From Burkholderiales bacterium (GTDB lineage: Bacteria; Pseudomonadota; Gammaproteobacteria; Burkholderiales; Burkholderiaceae_E): a stretch of 64,000 nucleotides of DNA. Positions 25,392 through 39,470 of this stretch are shown piece after piece; positions within the stretch are counted from its first letter, which is position 1, and each line of letters begins with the position of its first letter. The stretch spans positions 1-64,000 of the forward strand of contig QEVL01000024.1 in assembly GCA_003577305.1 (NCBI GenBank), in the 5' to 3' direction. A program made the position numbers and the translations under genes. Below the pieces are notes generated by a model. The model searched no databases and had not been told where the DNA came from. It worked only from the letters and a program-made list of their open reading frames with translations.

Positions 25392-26555
25392 CTACTCCGC
25401 GAGCTGCTGCGAGGTTCTCGCGCCCTGCAGCCACGGCAGCAGTTGCGCCAGCACGCGGCCGGCGCGCGCCAGCTGTGTCGGGTCGATGTAGACCACGTCG
25501 CGCGGTCGCAGCGCGAAGCGGTCGGCGAGAATCAGCGCCTCGGGCGAGCGCGCGTCGAGCTGGTAGATCACCGGCTTCTCGTCGGCGCCGGCGCGCAGCA
25601 CGTAGACCTGCCCGGCGTGCGCCGACAGCGGGTTCGGGCCGCCCGCATCCGAGAGCGCCTCGGCGAGCGAGGTGCGGCCGCGCTGCAGCAGGTACGACCT
25701 GGGCTGCATCACTTCGCCCAGCACGAAGATCTTGCGCTGGCGCCGGTCGGGCACCGTCACCACGTCGCCGTGCCGCAGCACGATGTTCAGCGACAGGTCG
25801 CCCTCGTAGAAGAGCCGCTCGAGGTCCACCGTGTAGGTCTTGTCGCCGCGCGCGACGGTGACGGCCGACAGGTCGGCGTTCGTCGTGGTGCCGCCCGCCT
25901 GGCCGATCGCGTCGGCGATCGGCATCGGCACGTCGGTGATCGTGAGGTTGCCGGGGGTCTTCAGCTCGCCCACCATGAACACGCGCTGGCTGCGGTAGGC
26001 GGCGATCTCCACGTCCACCTGCGGATCTTTCACGTAGCGCGAGAGCTGCCGCGCGATCTGGCTGCGCACCTCGGGCACGGTGCGGCCCACCGCCGGCACA
26101 CGGCCGGCGAGCGGCAGGTAGATGGCGCCGTCGCGATCGACCACGCGGTACGGCACCACGTTGCTCGCCACCGCGGCGCTGCCGCTGGTGAGCGTGGACG
26201 GCGTCACCGCGAGATTCGGCGCCATGTTCAGGTCGGGGTGGTTCCAGACCGTGACGCGCAGCGCGTCGCCGGGGCCGATGCGGTAGGCAGCGGCCTCGCC
26301 GGTGGGCACCTGCGGCACCGGCGCGCGCGCGGTCGCGTCGAGTTCGTGGATCAGCCCCCAGTCGATCGCCACCGGCACCACGGCGTCTGCCTCGCGCTGC
26401 GCGGCGCTGCGTTCGGGCGGCGGGCGGCCGAGCCAGAAGCCGGGCGCCCAGGCGCAGCCGGCGAGCACCGCGGCGAGCGTGACCGCGGCAGCGGGGCGTG
26501 CCGCGCGCACGATCGCGCGCGCGGTGCCGGTGCAGGAGCCGGTGCGCGCCCTCAT
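25392..26555 (-). CDS. wza: Outer-membrane polysaccharide export lipoprotein (Wza-like)
   Basis: 387 residues from an ATG overlapping the wzb stop (ATGA). The signal peptide ends in a lipobox, AAVTLAAVLAGCAWAPG. Then come the polysaccharide export domain (YRIGPGDALRVTVWNHPDLN, IYLPLAGRVPAVGRTV) and two SLBB domains (VFMVGELKTPGNLTITD, IFVLGEVMQPRSYLLQRG). It ends with an amphipathic helix LLPWLQGARTSQQLAE, which in Wza forms the outer-membrane pore. It works with Wzc to carry polymer to the surface. Confidence 0.92.
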   Translation of the reverse strand: MRARTGSCTGTARAIVRAARPAAAVTLAAVLAGCAWAPGFWLGRPPPERSAAQREADAVVPVAIDWGLIHELDATARAPVPQVPTGEAAAYRIGPGDALRVTVWNHPDLNMAPNLAVTPSTLTSGSAAVASNVVPYRVVDRDGAIYLPLAGRVPAVGRTVPEVRSQIARQLSRYVKDPQVDVEIAAYRSQRVFMVGELKTPGNLTITDVPMPIADAIGQAGGTTTNADLSAVTVARGDKTYTVDLERLFYEGDLSLNIVLRHGDVVTVPDRRQRKIFVLGEVMQPRSYLLQRGRTSLAEALSDAGGPNPLSAHAGQVYVLRAGADEKPVIYQLDARSPEALILADRFALRPRDVVYIDPTQLARAGRVLAQLLPWLQGARTSQQLAE

Positions 26556-27007
26556 TGCAGCAGTCCCTGTCGCGACAGCCGCTCGAGCCACTCGTCGATG
26601 CAGTCGATCATCAATTCAAGGCATTCCCGGTATTCGTGCGCCGGCCCGCCCACCGGGTCGACGATCTCCAGGCCCCGCCAGTGGCCCAGCAGCCGCACGC
26701 GCCCGGCGGCATCCGGCGCGCGCGCGACGATCGCCGAGCGCTGCACGTCCTCCATGCACAGCACCATGTCGGCCTTGCGCACCAGCAGCGGCGAGACCTG
26801 CCGGCTGCGATGCGCCGACAGGTCGCCCAGGCCCGCCTCGGCCACGGCAGCGATCGACAGCGGATGCGCCGGCTCGTCGGCCAGCGCGTCGATGCCCGCC
26901 GAGCCGAGCTGCGGCAGCGTGCCCCGCGCCGCCAGCGCATGGCGCATCGCCGCTTCGGCCATCGGGCTGCGGCAGACGTTGGCGGTACAGACGAGCAGGA
27001 ATCTCAA
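26552..27007 (-). CDS. wzb: Low-molecular-weight protein tyrosine phosphatase (Wzb-like)
   Basis: 151 residues. The P-loop VCTANVCRSPMAEA has the CX5RS motif (catalytic Cys7, Arg13), and the acid loop is VDPVGGPAHEY (DP). It removes phosphate from the tyrosine tail of the Wzc kinase encoded two genes downstream. It overlaps wza by four bases; the gap from wecA is 39 bases. Confidence 0.93.
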   Translation of the reverse strand: MRFLLVCTANVCRSPMAEAAMRHALAARGTLPQLGSAGIDALADEPAHPLSIAAVAEAGLGDLSAHRSRQVSPLLVRKADMVLCMEDVQRSAIVARAPDAAGRVRLLGHWRGLEIVDPVGGPAHEYRECLELMIDCIDEWLERLSRQGLLQ

Positions 27008-27046
27008 GACGGCAAGCCTCGTCGGCGGGTGAATGGGCGCGCCGCA

Positions 27047-28276
27047 TCATACCGGCGCTTCGGGACGCGCCGGCTCGGTGCGCGGGGCGATCGCCGCGCT
27101 GCCGGCAGCGCCGTCTGCGGCCGGGGTGCCCGCGATCGTGCGCTCGGCGGCATCGATTTCGCGCGAAGGCATCGGTATCGTCGGCGGGCCGGAGAGTGCG
27201 TCGCCGATCGCCGGGTCGGCAGCCAGCGGCACGAGTGCCTCGATCACCGATTCGCGCGCGCGGATGCGCCGCCAGGCGGCGGCGCTGGCCAGGTGCCAGG
27301 CCACGCCGAGCGCGAGCAGGCTCGCGAACATGATCCATTCGGGAACCCCGAGCCGCCATCCGGCCACGCCGGCCAGGCCCAGCAGCGCGGCGATCGCTCC
27401 TTCGACGAGCGCCACCTTGCCGACCGGCACGTCCCAGGCGCGCAGCAGGTGGTGCAGGTGGTCGCGCCCGGCGGCCATCGGCGGGCGTCCGTCGCGGATG
27501 CGCTGGATCGCCACCGACAGCGTGTCGACGATCGGCAGCGCGCAGATCCACAGCGCGGTGACCGGCGGAATGCCGCGCGCGCGCTGGGTGGCGTCGATCG
27601 CCGCCACCGCCAGCAGGTAACCGGGCAGCATGCTGCCGGTGTCGCCCATGAACATCAGCGCGCGCGGGCGCCCCGGAATGCGCGCGTTGAACATCAGGAA
27701 CGCGAGCAGCGCACCGATGATCGCCAGGTTGCTGGTGAGCCGCGTCATGCCGCCCACCATCCACATGCTCGCCGCGAGCCAGCCGAACGACGACAGCATC
27801 ACCTTGCCGGCCAGGCCGTCGAGCCCGTCGATCATGTTCACTGCGTTGATCACGCCGAGCACCGCGAACACGGTGAACGGCAGCGCCAGCACCGCCAGGC
27901 GCACCTGCACGCCGGGCAGCAGTTCGCCCAGCGAGTACAGCAGGTCGCCGTCGAAGAAGAGCGCGATCGCGACCACCGCCGTCTGCGCGAGCAGCTTGCG
28001 GCGCGCCGGAAGGCCGACCCGGTCGTCCTGCACCCCGATCAGGATCAGCCCCAGGGCGCCGAGCACGATCGGCATCTCCGGACTCCCCGTGTCGGCGACC
28101 AGCCAGGTGGCGAACAGCCCGATCGCCATGCCGATGCCGCCGACCACCGGGGTGGGCACGTCGTGGGTGCAGTGCCCCTGCGGATGTTGAATCAGCCCGC
28201 ACCGCGGAGCGAGCGCCATCGCGAAGATCAGCGCCGCCAGGGTGATCGCCAGGCAGACGAGCGCAGCCAGAAGCAT
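27047..28276 (-). CDS. wecA: Undecaprenyl-phosphate sugar-1-phosphate transferase (WecA/MraY family)
   Basis: 409 residues, about eleven transmembrane segments from MLLAALVCLAITLAALIFAM onward. Motifs of the family: DVPTPVVGGIGMAIG, GVQDDRVGLPARRKL (DDxxD-like metal site), INAVNMIDGLDGLAG, MFMGDTGSMLPGYLL and the cytoplasmic GRDHLHHLL. It starts repeat-unit synthesis by linking the first sugar phosphate to undecaprenyl phosphate. The C-terminal 60 residues are a Pro/Ala-rich tail not usual for WecA. Which UDP-sugar it uses is unknown. First gene of the export operon. Confidence 0.88.
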   Translation of the reverse strand: MLLAALVCLAITLAALIFAMALAPRCGLIQHPQGHCTHDVPTPVVGGIGMAIGLFATWLVADTGSPEMPIVLGALGLILIGVQDDRVGLPARRKLLAQTAVVAIALFFDGDLLYSLGELLPGVQVRLAVLALPFTVFAVLGVINAVNMIDGLDGLAGKVMLSSFGWLAASMWMVGGMTRLTSNLAIIGALLAFLMFNARIPGRPRALMFMGDTGSMLPGYLLAVAAIDATQRARGIPPVTALWICALPIVDTLSVAIQRIRDGRPPMAAGRDHLHHLLRAWDVPVGKVALVEGAIAALLGLAGVAGWRLGVPEWIMFASLLALGVAWHLASAAAWRRIRARESVIEALVPLAADPAIGDALSGPPTIPMPSREIDAAERTIAGTPAADGAAGSAAIAPRTEPARPEAPV

Positions 28277-28607
28277 TCCGGAAAACTGGAAAATGACCTT
28301 GACTGTAGGCGTATAGCGCGCACGCGCGAGATGCGCAAGGCGGCGATCGGGTTCCGGCCACCGGAATGTCGCAAATTTGCCTAAGACTCTTGTTCTATTG
28401 AATTCAATCCATTAGGCGGCGCTTTTCGATTCGTTTCTCAGGATCGGTGGCGCCCGGCTCGGATCGACGTACCGCTCCCCGGTCCTTCGCCGCTTCCGGC
28501 GAGCCGGTGACGGCCACGGTGGAATTTCTTCACGCCACGCCGGTTCGCCGGGGCTATACTGGCCGTCCCACTTGCGTCCCACGGATCCCACCGAGATCCC
28601 ACCCGCC
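28277..28607. other. Divergent intergenic region wecA/metH
   Basis: About 330 bases without a gene. It contains the perfect 12-bp palindrome ATTGAATTCAAT (28397-28408), a hairpin TCGCCG-CTTC-CGGCGA (28487-28502), and a possible metH -10 box TATACT (28555-28560) without a well-placed -35. I looked for a cobalamin riboswitch ahead of metH and did not see one. Confidence 0.55.
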
Positions 28608-32396
<3,789 letters not shown>

Positions 32397-32420
32397 AGCG
32401 ACGGCGGTCGTCCATCTAGA

Positions 32421-32510
32421 CCGATTACCATTTCCGGAGCTCCCGGCGACGACGCGAAGCAGTATCAGGTCCGTGCAGTGAACACGGCGATCGAGGTATC
32501 GAAGAAGTGA
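32421..32510 (+). pseudogene. C-terminal scrap of a HicA-like toxin
   Basis: In the frame ending at TGA 32508-32510 the sequence reads PITISGAPGDDAKQYQVRAV then NTAIEVSKK. The AKxYQVRxV pattern resembles the C-terminal strand and helix of HicA-type toxins. Upstream residues are not gene-like and metH ends at 32396, so the toxin's first half is gone. It is coupled to the HicB-like gene by a GTGA overlap. A weak call based on a short match. Confidence 0.45.
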
Positions 32511-32746
32511 AGCGTTCTGCTCGTTACGTCAAGATTGTCGAGTGGTCCGACGAAGATCGGTGCTACGTTGGTAGCGCGCCAGGGCTTCTGTACGGTGGCT
32601 GCCACGGAGATGACGAGCTGGCTGTGTTCGAAGAGCTCAGCCAGATCGTCGAGGAGACGATCGAGCTCTACATCAAGGAAGGACGTCCGCTACCGCCCGC
32701 GACTTCGGGGCGCGACTACGCCAACAAGATGCAGCACGTGGCGTAA
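32507..32746 (+). CDS. HicB-like antitoxin
   Basis: 79 residues from a GTG start. YVKIVEWSDEDRCYVGSAPG and GCHGDDELAVFEELSQIVEE match the degraded RNase H-like fold of HicB antitoxins (xxxWSxEDxxYVAxxPxL), followed by a short C-terminal segment LYIKEGRPLPP. The HicA partner upstream appears truncated, so it is probably an orphan. Confidence 0.75.
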   Translation: MKRSARYVKIVEWSDEDRCYVGSAPGLLYGGCHGDDELAVFEELSQIVEETIELYIKEGRPLPPATSGRDYANKMQHVA

Positions 32747-35541
<2,795 letters not shown>

Positions 35542-35543
35542 GC

Positions 35544-36875
35544 ATGGCCGCCCGCACGATCAAGGTGCCCGACATCGGCGAGGGCATTGCCGAAGTCGAG
35601 CTGGTCGAGTGGCTGGTGAAGACGGGCGACGCGGTCGCCGAAGACCAGCCGCTGGCGGTCGTGATGACCGACAAGGCGAGCGTGGAGATACCGTCGCCGC
35701 TGGCGGGCACCGTGGTCGCGCTCGCGGGCGAAGCGGGACAGATGCTCGCCGTGGGCGCGGAACTGATCCGGATCGAGCCGGCTGGTGGGGCAGGGCCGGC
35801 TCGGGTCGATGTGACGGCGGCTGGGGTGGAACCGGCGGCGGGAGCGACAGCGACGGCCCGGCGGGCGGGGACGTCACGCCCGGCCGGGGCGGAACTGGGC
35901 CCGGCGGCCGAGACGGGCACTGCGATCCGCGACGCCGCGCCGGAGGCGCCCGTGATTGTCGACAAGCCGCTCGCGTCGCCGTCGGTGCGCCGCCATGCGC
36001 GCGATCGCGGCATCGACCTGCGGCAGGTGCCCGGCAGCGGGCCGGGCGGGCGCGTGCGGCACGAAGACCTAGAGCGTTTCGCAGCGCGGGCGATCGCGCC
36101 CGCCCCCGGGGCGGCGGCGCGCGCGGACGCACCCGCGCCCGCGCGCGCACCCGCCGGGCCGCGCTACGCCGAGCGCCACGACGAGCTGGCGGTGCCGGTG
36201 ATCGGCCTGCGCCGGCGCATCGCCGAGAAGATGCAGCAGGCCAAGCGCCACATTCCGCACTTCAGCTACGTCGAGGAAGTCGACGTCACCGAACTGGAGG
36301 CGCTGCGCGCGCAACTCAACGCGAAGCACGGCGCCGAACGCGGGCGGCTCACGCTGCTGCCGTTCCTGCTGCGCGCGATCGTGCTGGCGGTGCGCGCGTA
36401 TCCGCAGGTGAACGCGCGCTACGACGACGAGGTCAACGTGGTCACCCGCTACGGCGCGGTGCACGCGGGCATCGCCACGCAGACCGGGGCCGGGCTGATG
36501 GTGCCGGTGCTGCGCCATGCCGAGGCGCTCGACCTGTGGGCCGCGGCGGCCGAAATCGCGCGGCTCGCGCAGGCCGCGCGCAGCGGCAAGGCACTGCGCG
36601 ACGAACTGTCGGGCTCGACGATTACCGTCACCAGCCTGGGCGCGCTCGGCGGCATCGCATCGACGCCGGTGATCAACCACCCGGAAGTGGCGATCGTGGG
36701 CGTGAACCGCATCGTCGAGCGGCCGGTGATTCTCGGCGGCGCGGTGGTGGCGCGCAGGATGATGAACCTGTCGTCGTCGTTCGACCATCGCGTGGTCGAC
36801 GGCATGCACGGCGCCGAGTTCGTGCAGGCGCTGCGCGGCTACCTCGAGTGCCCGGCGACGATGTTCATCGAGTGA
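35544..36875 (+). CDS. bkdB: Dihydrolipoyl acyltransferase E2 of the branched-chain complex
   Basis: 443 residues. A lipoyl domain with the modified lysine in VMTDKASVEIPSP (residues 1-80) is followed by an Ala/Pro/Gly-rich linker. The E1/E3-binding domain comes next (residues about 145-180; ASPSVRRHARDRGIDLRQV, GPGGRVRHEDL), then the catalytic core ending in SSSFDHRVVDGMHGAEFV with the active-site HxxxD. It moves the acyl group from E1 to CoA. No dihydrolipoamide dehydrogenase (E3) gene follows; the cell must share E3 with other complexes. Confidence 0.94.
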   Translation: MAARTIKVPDIGEGIAEVELVEWLVKTGDAVAEDQPLAVVMTDKASVEIPSPLAGTVVALAGEAGQMLAVGAELIRIEPAGGAGPARVDVTAAGVEPAAGATATARRAGTSRPAGAELGPAAETGTAIRDAAPEAPVIVDKPLASPSVRRHARDRGIDLRQVPGSGPGGRVRHEDLERFAARAIAPAPGAAARADAPAPARAPAGPRYAERHDELAVPVIGLRRRIAEKMQQAKRHIPHFSYVEEVDVTELEALRAQLNAKHGAERGRLTLLPFLLRAIVLAVRAYPQVNARYDDEVNVVTRYGAVHAGIATQTGAGLMVPVLRHAEALDLWAAAAEIARLAQAARSGKALRDELSGSTITVTSLGALGGIASTPVINHPEVAIVGVNRIVERPVILGGAVVARRMMNLSSSFDHRVVDGMHGAEFVQALRGYLECPATMFIE

Positions 36876-36882
36876 TGCGCGT

Positions 36883-38013
36883 CTAACCGGGGAAGCGGTA
36901 GATCGCCGCCAGCCCGGTGATCGTCGGCATGCGCGCCGCCGGCACGATCACCACTTCGCCGCCGGTCGCGATCACGCGCTCGCCGATGTCGTCGAGCAGG
37001 TCGTCCACCTCGGGGTCGGCAAGGTTGGCTTCGACCACGCTGCCGTCGGCGGGATCGAAACGCCCCGGAATGATGCGGTCGGCCTCGATCAGCAGCGTGG
37101 CCACCTGGCCGGCCGCGGCGGCTTTCGCCACTTCGTGCAGGTCGTCGCTGCCCGCTCTCTTCGGCCTGGCCGCTTCGAAAGCGTTCACCAGTTTCGCGAG
37201 CCGCGCGAGGTACCAGGGCTCGACGAGCGCCCAGGCGCGCGTGCGCAGCTGATCGAGCGACAGGTCGTCGGGGTGCACGTCGAGGGCGTCGGCCGCCAGC
37301 ATCGGATTGCGGCTGATGCCGCGGAACAGGCGATGGTGCTCGGGCAGCGCCGCGAGCAGCAGCGGCAGGCCGGTGGGGCGCGAATAGTGCTCGAGCACGT
37401 CGGCGTCGATCGTGCGGAAGAAGTGCTCGGTCTCCCGGTCGCGCATCGCCTGCTTCAGGTCGGTGCCGTGCCGCGTGGTCGCGCCCAGCGCGCCCGAGCC
37501 GTAGACCCGCGTGGCGCGCTCGCGCACCGGCGCGGGCGCGGCCGAGTCGATCGCCAGGTCGACCTCGGCGATCGCGTCGCGGTTGCCCTCGAACAGCCGC
37601 GCTTCGTGGCGATTCAGCCCGAGAATGTGATAGCGGTCGGCCGATTGCAGGATGCGCATCAGCGGCTTGGTGTGGAAGCTGTCGGCCACCACGGTGAGTT
37701 CGGCCACCGGCCGCTGCAGGCGCCAGGCGCGGAAGAACCCCGGCGCGGCGAGCACCGCCAGGCCGTCGAGCGTGTGGTTCCAGAAGTCGTGGTCGGCCGC
37801 CAGCGCCTCGAACGGCGCGAGCAGCGCCGCGCCGTCGCGCGCCGGGTACTTGCGCAGCAGCGAGTCGGCCAGCGCCTTCACCAGGTTGCGGAAGCGGATC
37901 GGGTCCTGCTGGTTGTCGGGGTGCACCCGGTGCGTCGGTTGATACAGCGACAGGCACGGCGGTTCGTGCCGACCCGAAAGCAGGCGCGGATAGTCGTCGG
38001 CCAGTGAAGCCAT
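36883..38013 (-). CDS. baeRF-family protein (archaeo-eukaryotic release factor-like)
   Basis: 376 residues from ATG 38013 (MASLADDYPRLLSGRHEPPC). Pattern of the bacterial eRF1-like family: PCLSLYQPTHRVHPDNQQDP, FHTKPLMRILQSADRYHILG, HRLFRGISRNPMLAADALDV, and the C-terminal pelota/eRF1-like domain ending GGEVVIVPAARMPTITGLAA. These proteins are thought to act on stalled ribosomes or in stress, but no biochemistry is settled. It converges on the E2 gene with a gap of only seven bases. Confidence 0.7.
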   Translation of the reverse strand: MASLADDYPRLLSGRHEPPCLSLYQPTHRVHPDNQQDPIRFRNLVKALADSLLRKYPARDGAALLAPFEALAADHDFWNHTLDGLAVLAAPGFFRAWRLQRPVAELTVVADSFHTKPLMRILQSADRYHILGLNRHEARLFEGNRDAIAEVDLAIDSAAPAPVRERATRVYGSGALGATTRHGTDLKQAMRDRETEHFFRTIDADVLEHYSRPTGLPLLLAALPEHHRLFRGISRNPMLAADALDVHPDDLSLDQLRTRAWALVEPWYLARLAKLVNAFEAARPKRAGSDDLHEVAKAAAAGQVATLLIEADRIIPGRFDPADGSVVEANLADPEVDDLLDDIGERVIATGGEVVIVPAARMPTITGLAAIYRFPG

Positions 38014-38129
38014 GGCGTGATTCCTCGTGACGGATGCAACGAGAGCGGGAACCCGCTGCACGCCGCAAGGGTAGCAAAACGCGAGGCCGCCTCCCCCGAC
38101 CCGGCGGTGCGGCCGCGGGCCGCGTCGCT

Positions 38130-38540
38130 TCAGCGATTCGGGTGCGGCGCCGGCGCCGCTTCGACGCTGCCGCGAATCGTGCCGCCGCCGCGCACGCGAT
38201 ATTCGCAGTCGGCGCGCTCTTCGGGTGGCAGCGGCTCGCAGCGGCGCAGCGCGTTTTCGAGATAGCGGATCGGGTCGTCGGGCGCGGCGCCCGGCCAGCC
38301 GCGGCGTGCCTCGGCGCGCGCCGCGGCCGCTTCGCGCAGGCAGGCGGCGCGCTCTTCGGGCGATTCGATGCGCTCGCAGTGCTCGCGCTCGAGCCGGTAG
38401 CGCGTTTCGGGGTCGCTGGCGCCGTTCGCGGCGTTGGTCGCGCGCGGTTGCGCCACGGCCGCGATCGGCAGCGCGCCCGCGGCGATCAGCGCGAGGGCTG
38501 CCGCGGCGCGGCGCGCGTCACTCCAGCGTGAACCCGACAT
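38130..38540 (-). CDS. Small secreted protein, unknown function
   Basis: 136 residues with a clear signal peptide (RRAAAALALIAAGALPIAAVAQ, cleavage after AVA). The mature part is charged and has two cysteine-containing repeats, YRLEREHCERIESPEERAAC and ALRRCEPLPPEERADCEYRV, which may form disulfides in the periplasm. Not recognised as a named family. It overlaps the dodecin gene by 23 bases, so the two are probably co-transcribed. Confidence 0.65.
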   Translation of the reverse strand: MSGSRWSDARRAAAALALIAAGALPIAAVAQPRATNAANGASDPETRYRLEREHCERIESPEERAACLREAAAARAEARRGWPGAAPDDPIRYLENALRRCEPLPPEERADCEYRVRGGGTIRGSVEAAPAPHPNR

Positions 38541-38724
38541 CGATCGTCACCTGCCAGTGCGCGACCTTGCCCTCGACCACGTGGCCGCGCGTTTCGACCA
38601 CGCGGAACCACTGGATGTTGCGCACCGTCTCGTGCGCTTTCGCGAGCGCGTTGCGGATCGCGTCGTCGGTGCCGGTCTTCGACGAGCCGGTGAGTTCGAT
38701 GTGCTTGTAGACGTGGTTCGTCAC
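38518..38724 (-). CDS. Dodecin family flavin-binding protein
   Basis: 68 residues, the standard dodecin length, from a GTG start. VYKHIELTGSSKTGTDDAIR, NIQWFRVVETRGHVVEGKVA and HWQVTIDVGFTLE cover the beta-alpha-beta-beta fold. The conserved Trp of the flavin-stacking site is present. Twelve copies assemble into a hollow sphere storing flavins or CoA. The start overlaps the vapC stop (GTGA), an odd partnership. Confidence 0.93.
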   Translation of the reverse strand: MTNHVYKHIELTGSSKTGTDDAIRNALAKAHETVRNIQWFRVVETRGHVVEGKVAHWQVTIDVGFTLE

Positions 38725-39218
38725 GATTCGCCTCTTCGGGGTTTTCGTCGGGGCGCCTCATTGTGCGCCCGGATTTCGGCGCCCGCGTCGTGGATGGAGT
38801 ACGAGAACGGATTGCGTACCCGCACGCCGTCGACGAGCGCACCGTCCTGCAGGTCTTCGGTGAGCAGCACCGGGCAGCCCTGCTCGCGCGCCGCAGCGAC
38901 GACGAGCGCATCCCACCACGAGAGGCGATGCCGTGCCTGGATGGCGCGCGCGCGCTGCATCGTTGCCGCATCGACGGGTTGCGGCCGCCACTGCATCAAC
39001 GCTTCGACGTCGTCCCAGGCCTCTTCTTCGGACAGGCCCGGCTTCAGCTTGCGGGTGACGGTGACGTAGTACTCCGAGAGCACCTGCATGCCGGTGCGTC
39101 CGAGTTGCTCGGCCCACAGCCATTCGAGCCACGCGTGGGCGATCGGCTGGCGCCGGAGGTCGTCCGCGTCGCGCGCGTACACCAGCACATTGGTGTCAAC
39201 GAAGATCGGCACGCTCAT
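38721..39218 (-). CDS. vapC: VapC-type PIN-domain toxin
   Basis: 165 residues from ATG 39218. PIN catalytic acids: PIFVDTNVLVYARDADD (first Asp), QVLSEYYVTVTR (Glu), LSWWDALVVAAAREQGC (Asp), LLTEDLQDG (Asp). It cleaves a specific RNA until blocked by VapB. Its start overlaps the vapB end by 23 bases and its stop overlaps the dodecin GTG. Confidence 0.9.
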   Translation of the reverse strand: MSVPIFVDTNVLVYARDADDLRRQPIAHAWLEWLWAEQLGRTGMQVLSEYYVTVTRKLKPGLSEEEAWDDVEALMQWRPQPVDAATMQRARAIQARHRLSWWDALVVAAAREQGCPVLLTEDLQDGALVDGVRVRNPFSYSIHDAGAEIRAHNEAPRRKPRRGES

Positions 39219-39438
39219 GAAGCTCGTCGCGCGTGGGCAGCCTCGATCCGGCTGCGTTGATCCGCGTGGGCCCGCGCGCGAGAAAGCGGCGCATCGCGTT
39301 CGCGTAGTCGCGCGATTCGCGCATGCGCCTCTCCAGCATTCCGGCAATGAAGCGGGAGACGCTCATGTCTTCGCGCGCCGCTGCCACCCGCACCCAGGCG
39401 GCGGTTTTCTCGTCGAGTGTGATGGTGATGTTCTTCAT
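39196..39438 (-). CDS. vapB: VapB-type antitoxin (ribbon-helix-helix)
   Basis: 80 residues from ATG 39438: MKNITITLDEKTAAWVRVAA then AREDMSVSRFIAGMLERRMR, a CopG-like ribbon-helix-helix, followed by the toxin-binding tail. It represses its own operon; a 15-bp palindrome lies 18 bases upstream. Partner of the overlapping vapC. Confidence 0.85.
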   Translation of the reverse strand: MKNITITLDEKTAAWVRVAAAREDMSVSRFIAGMLERRMRESRDYANAMRRFLARGPTRINAAGSRLPTRDELHERADLR

Positions 39439-39455
39439 GACACGGAAACAGTGTA

Positions 39456-39470
39456 ACACGAATTTCGTGT
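39456..39470. promoter_or_regulatory. Operator palindrome of vapBC
   Basis: Perfect palindrome ACACGAA-T-TTCGTGT just upstream of vapB, overlapping the last bases of boxD. On the minus strand it is joined to TTGACA, which may be the -35 box. A related half pair ACAC...GTGT lies next to it. Likely the VapB binding site. Confidence 0.6.

Noticed and set aside
28277..28607. Cobalamin riboswitch ahead of metH
   Set aside because: No B12-box-like conserved core or suitable long paired structure was seen.
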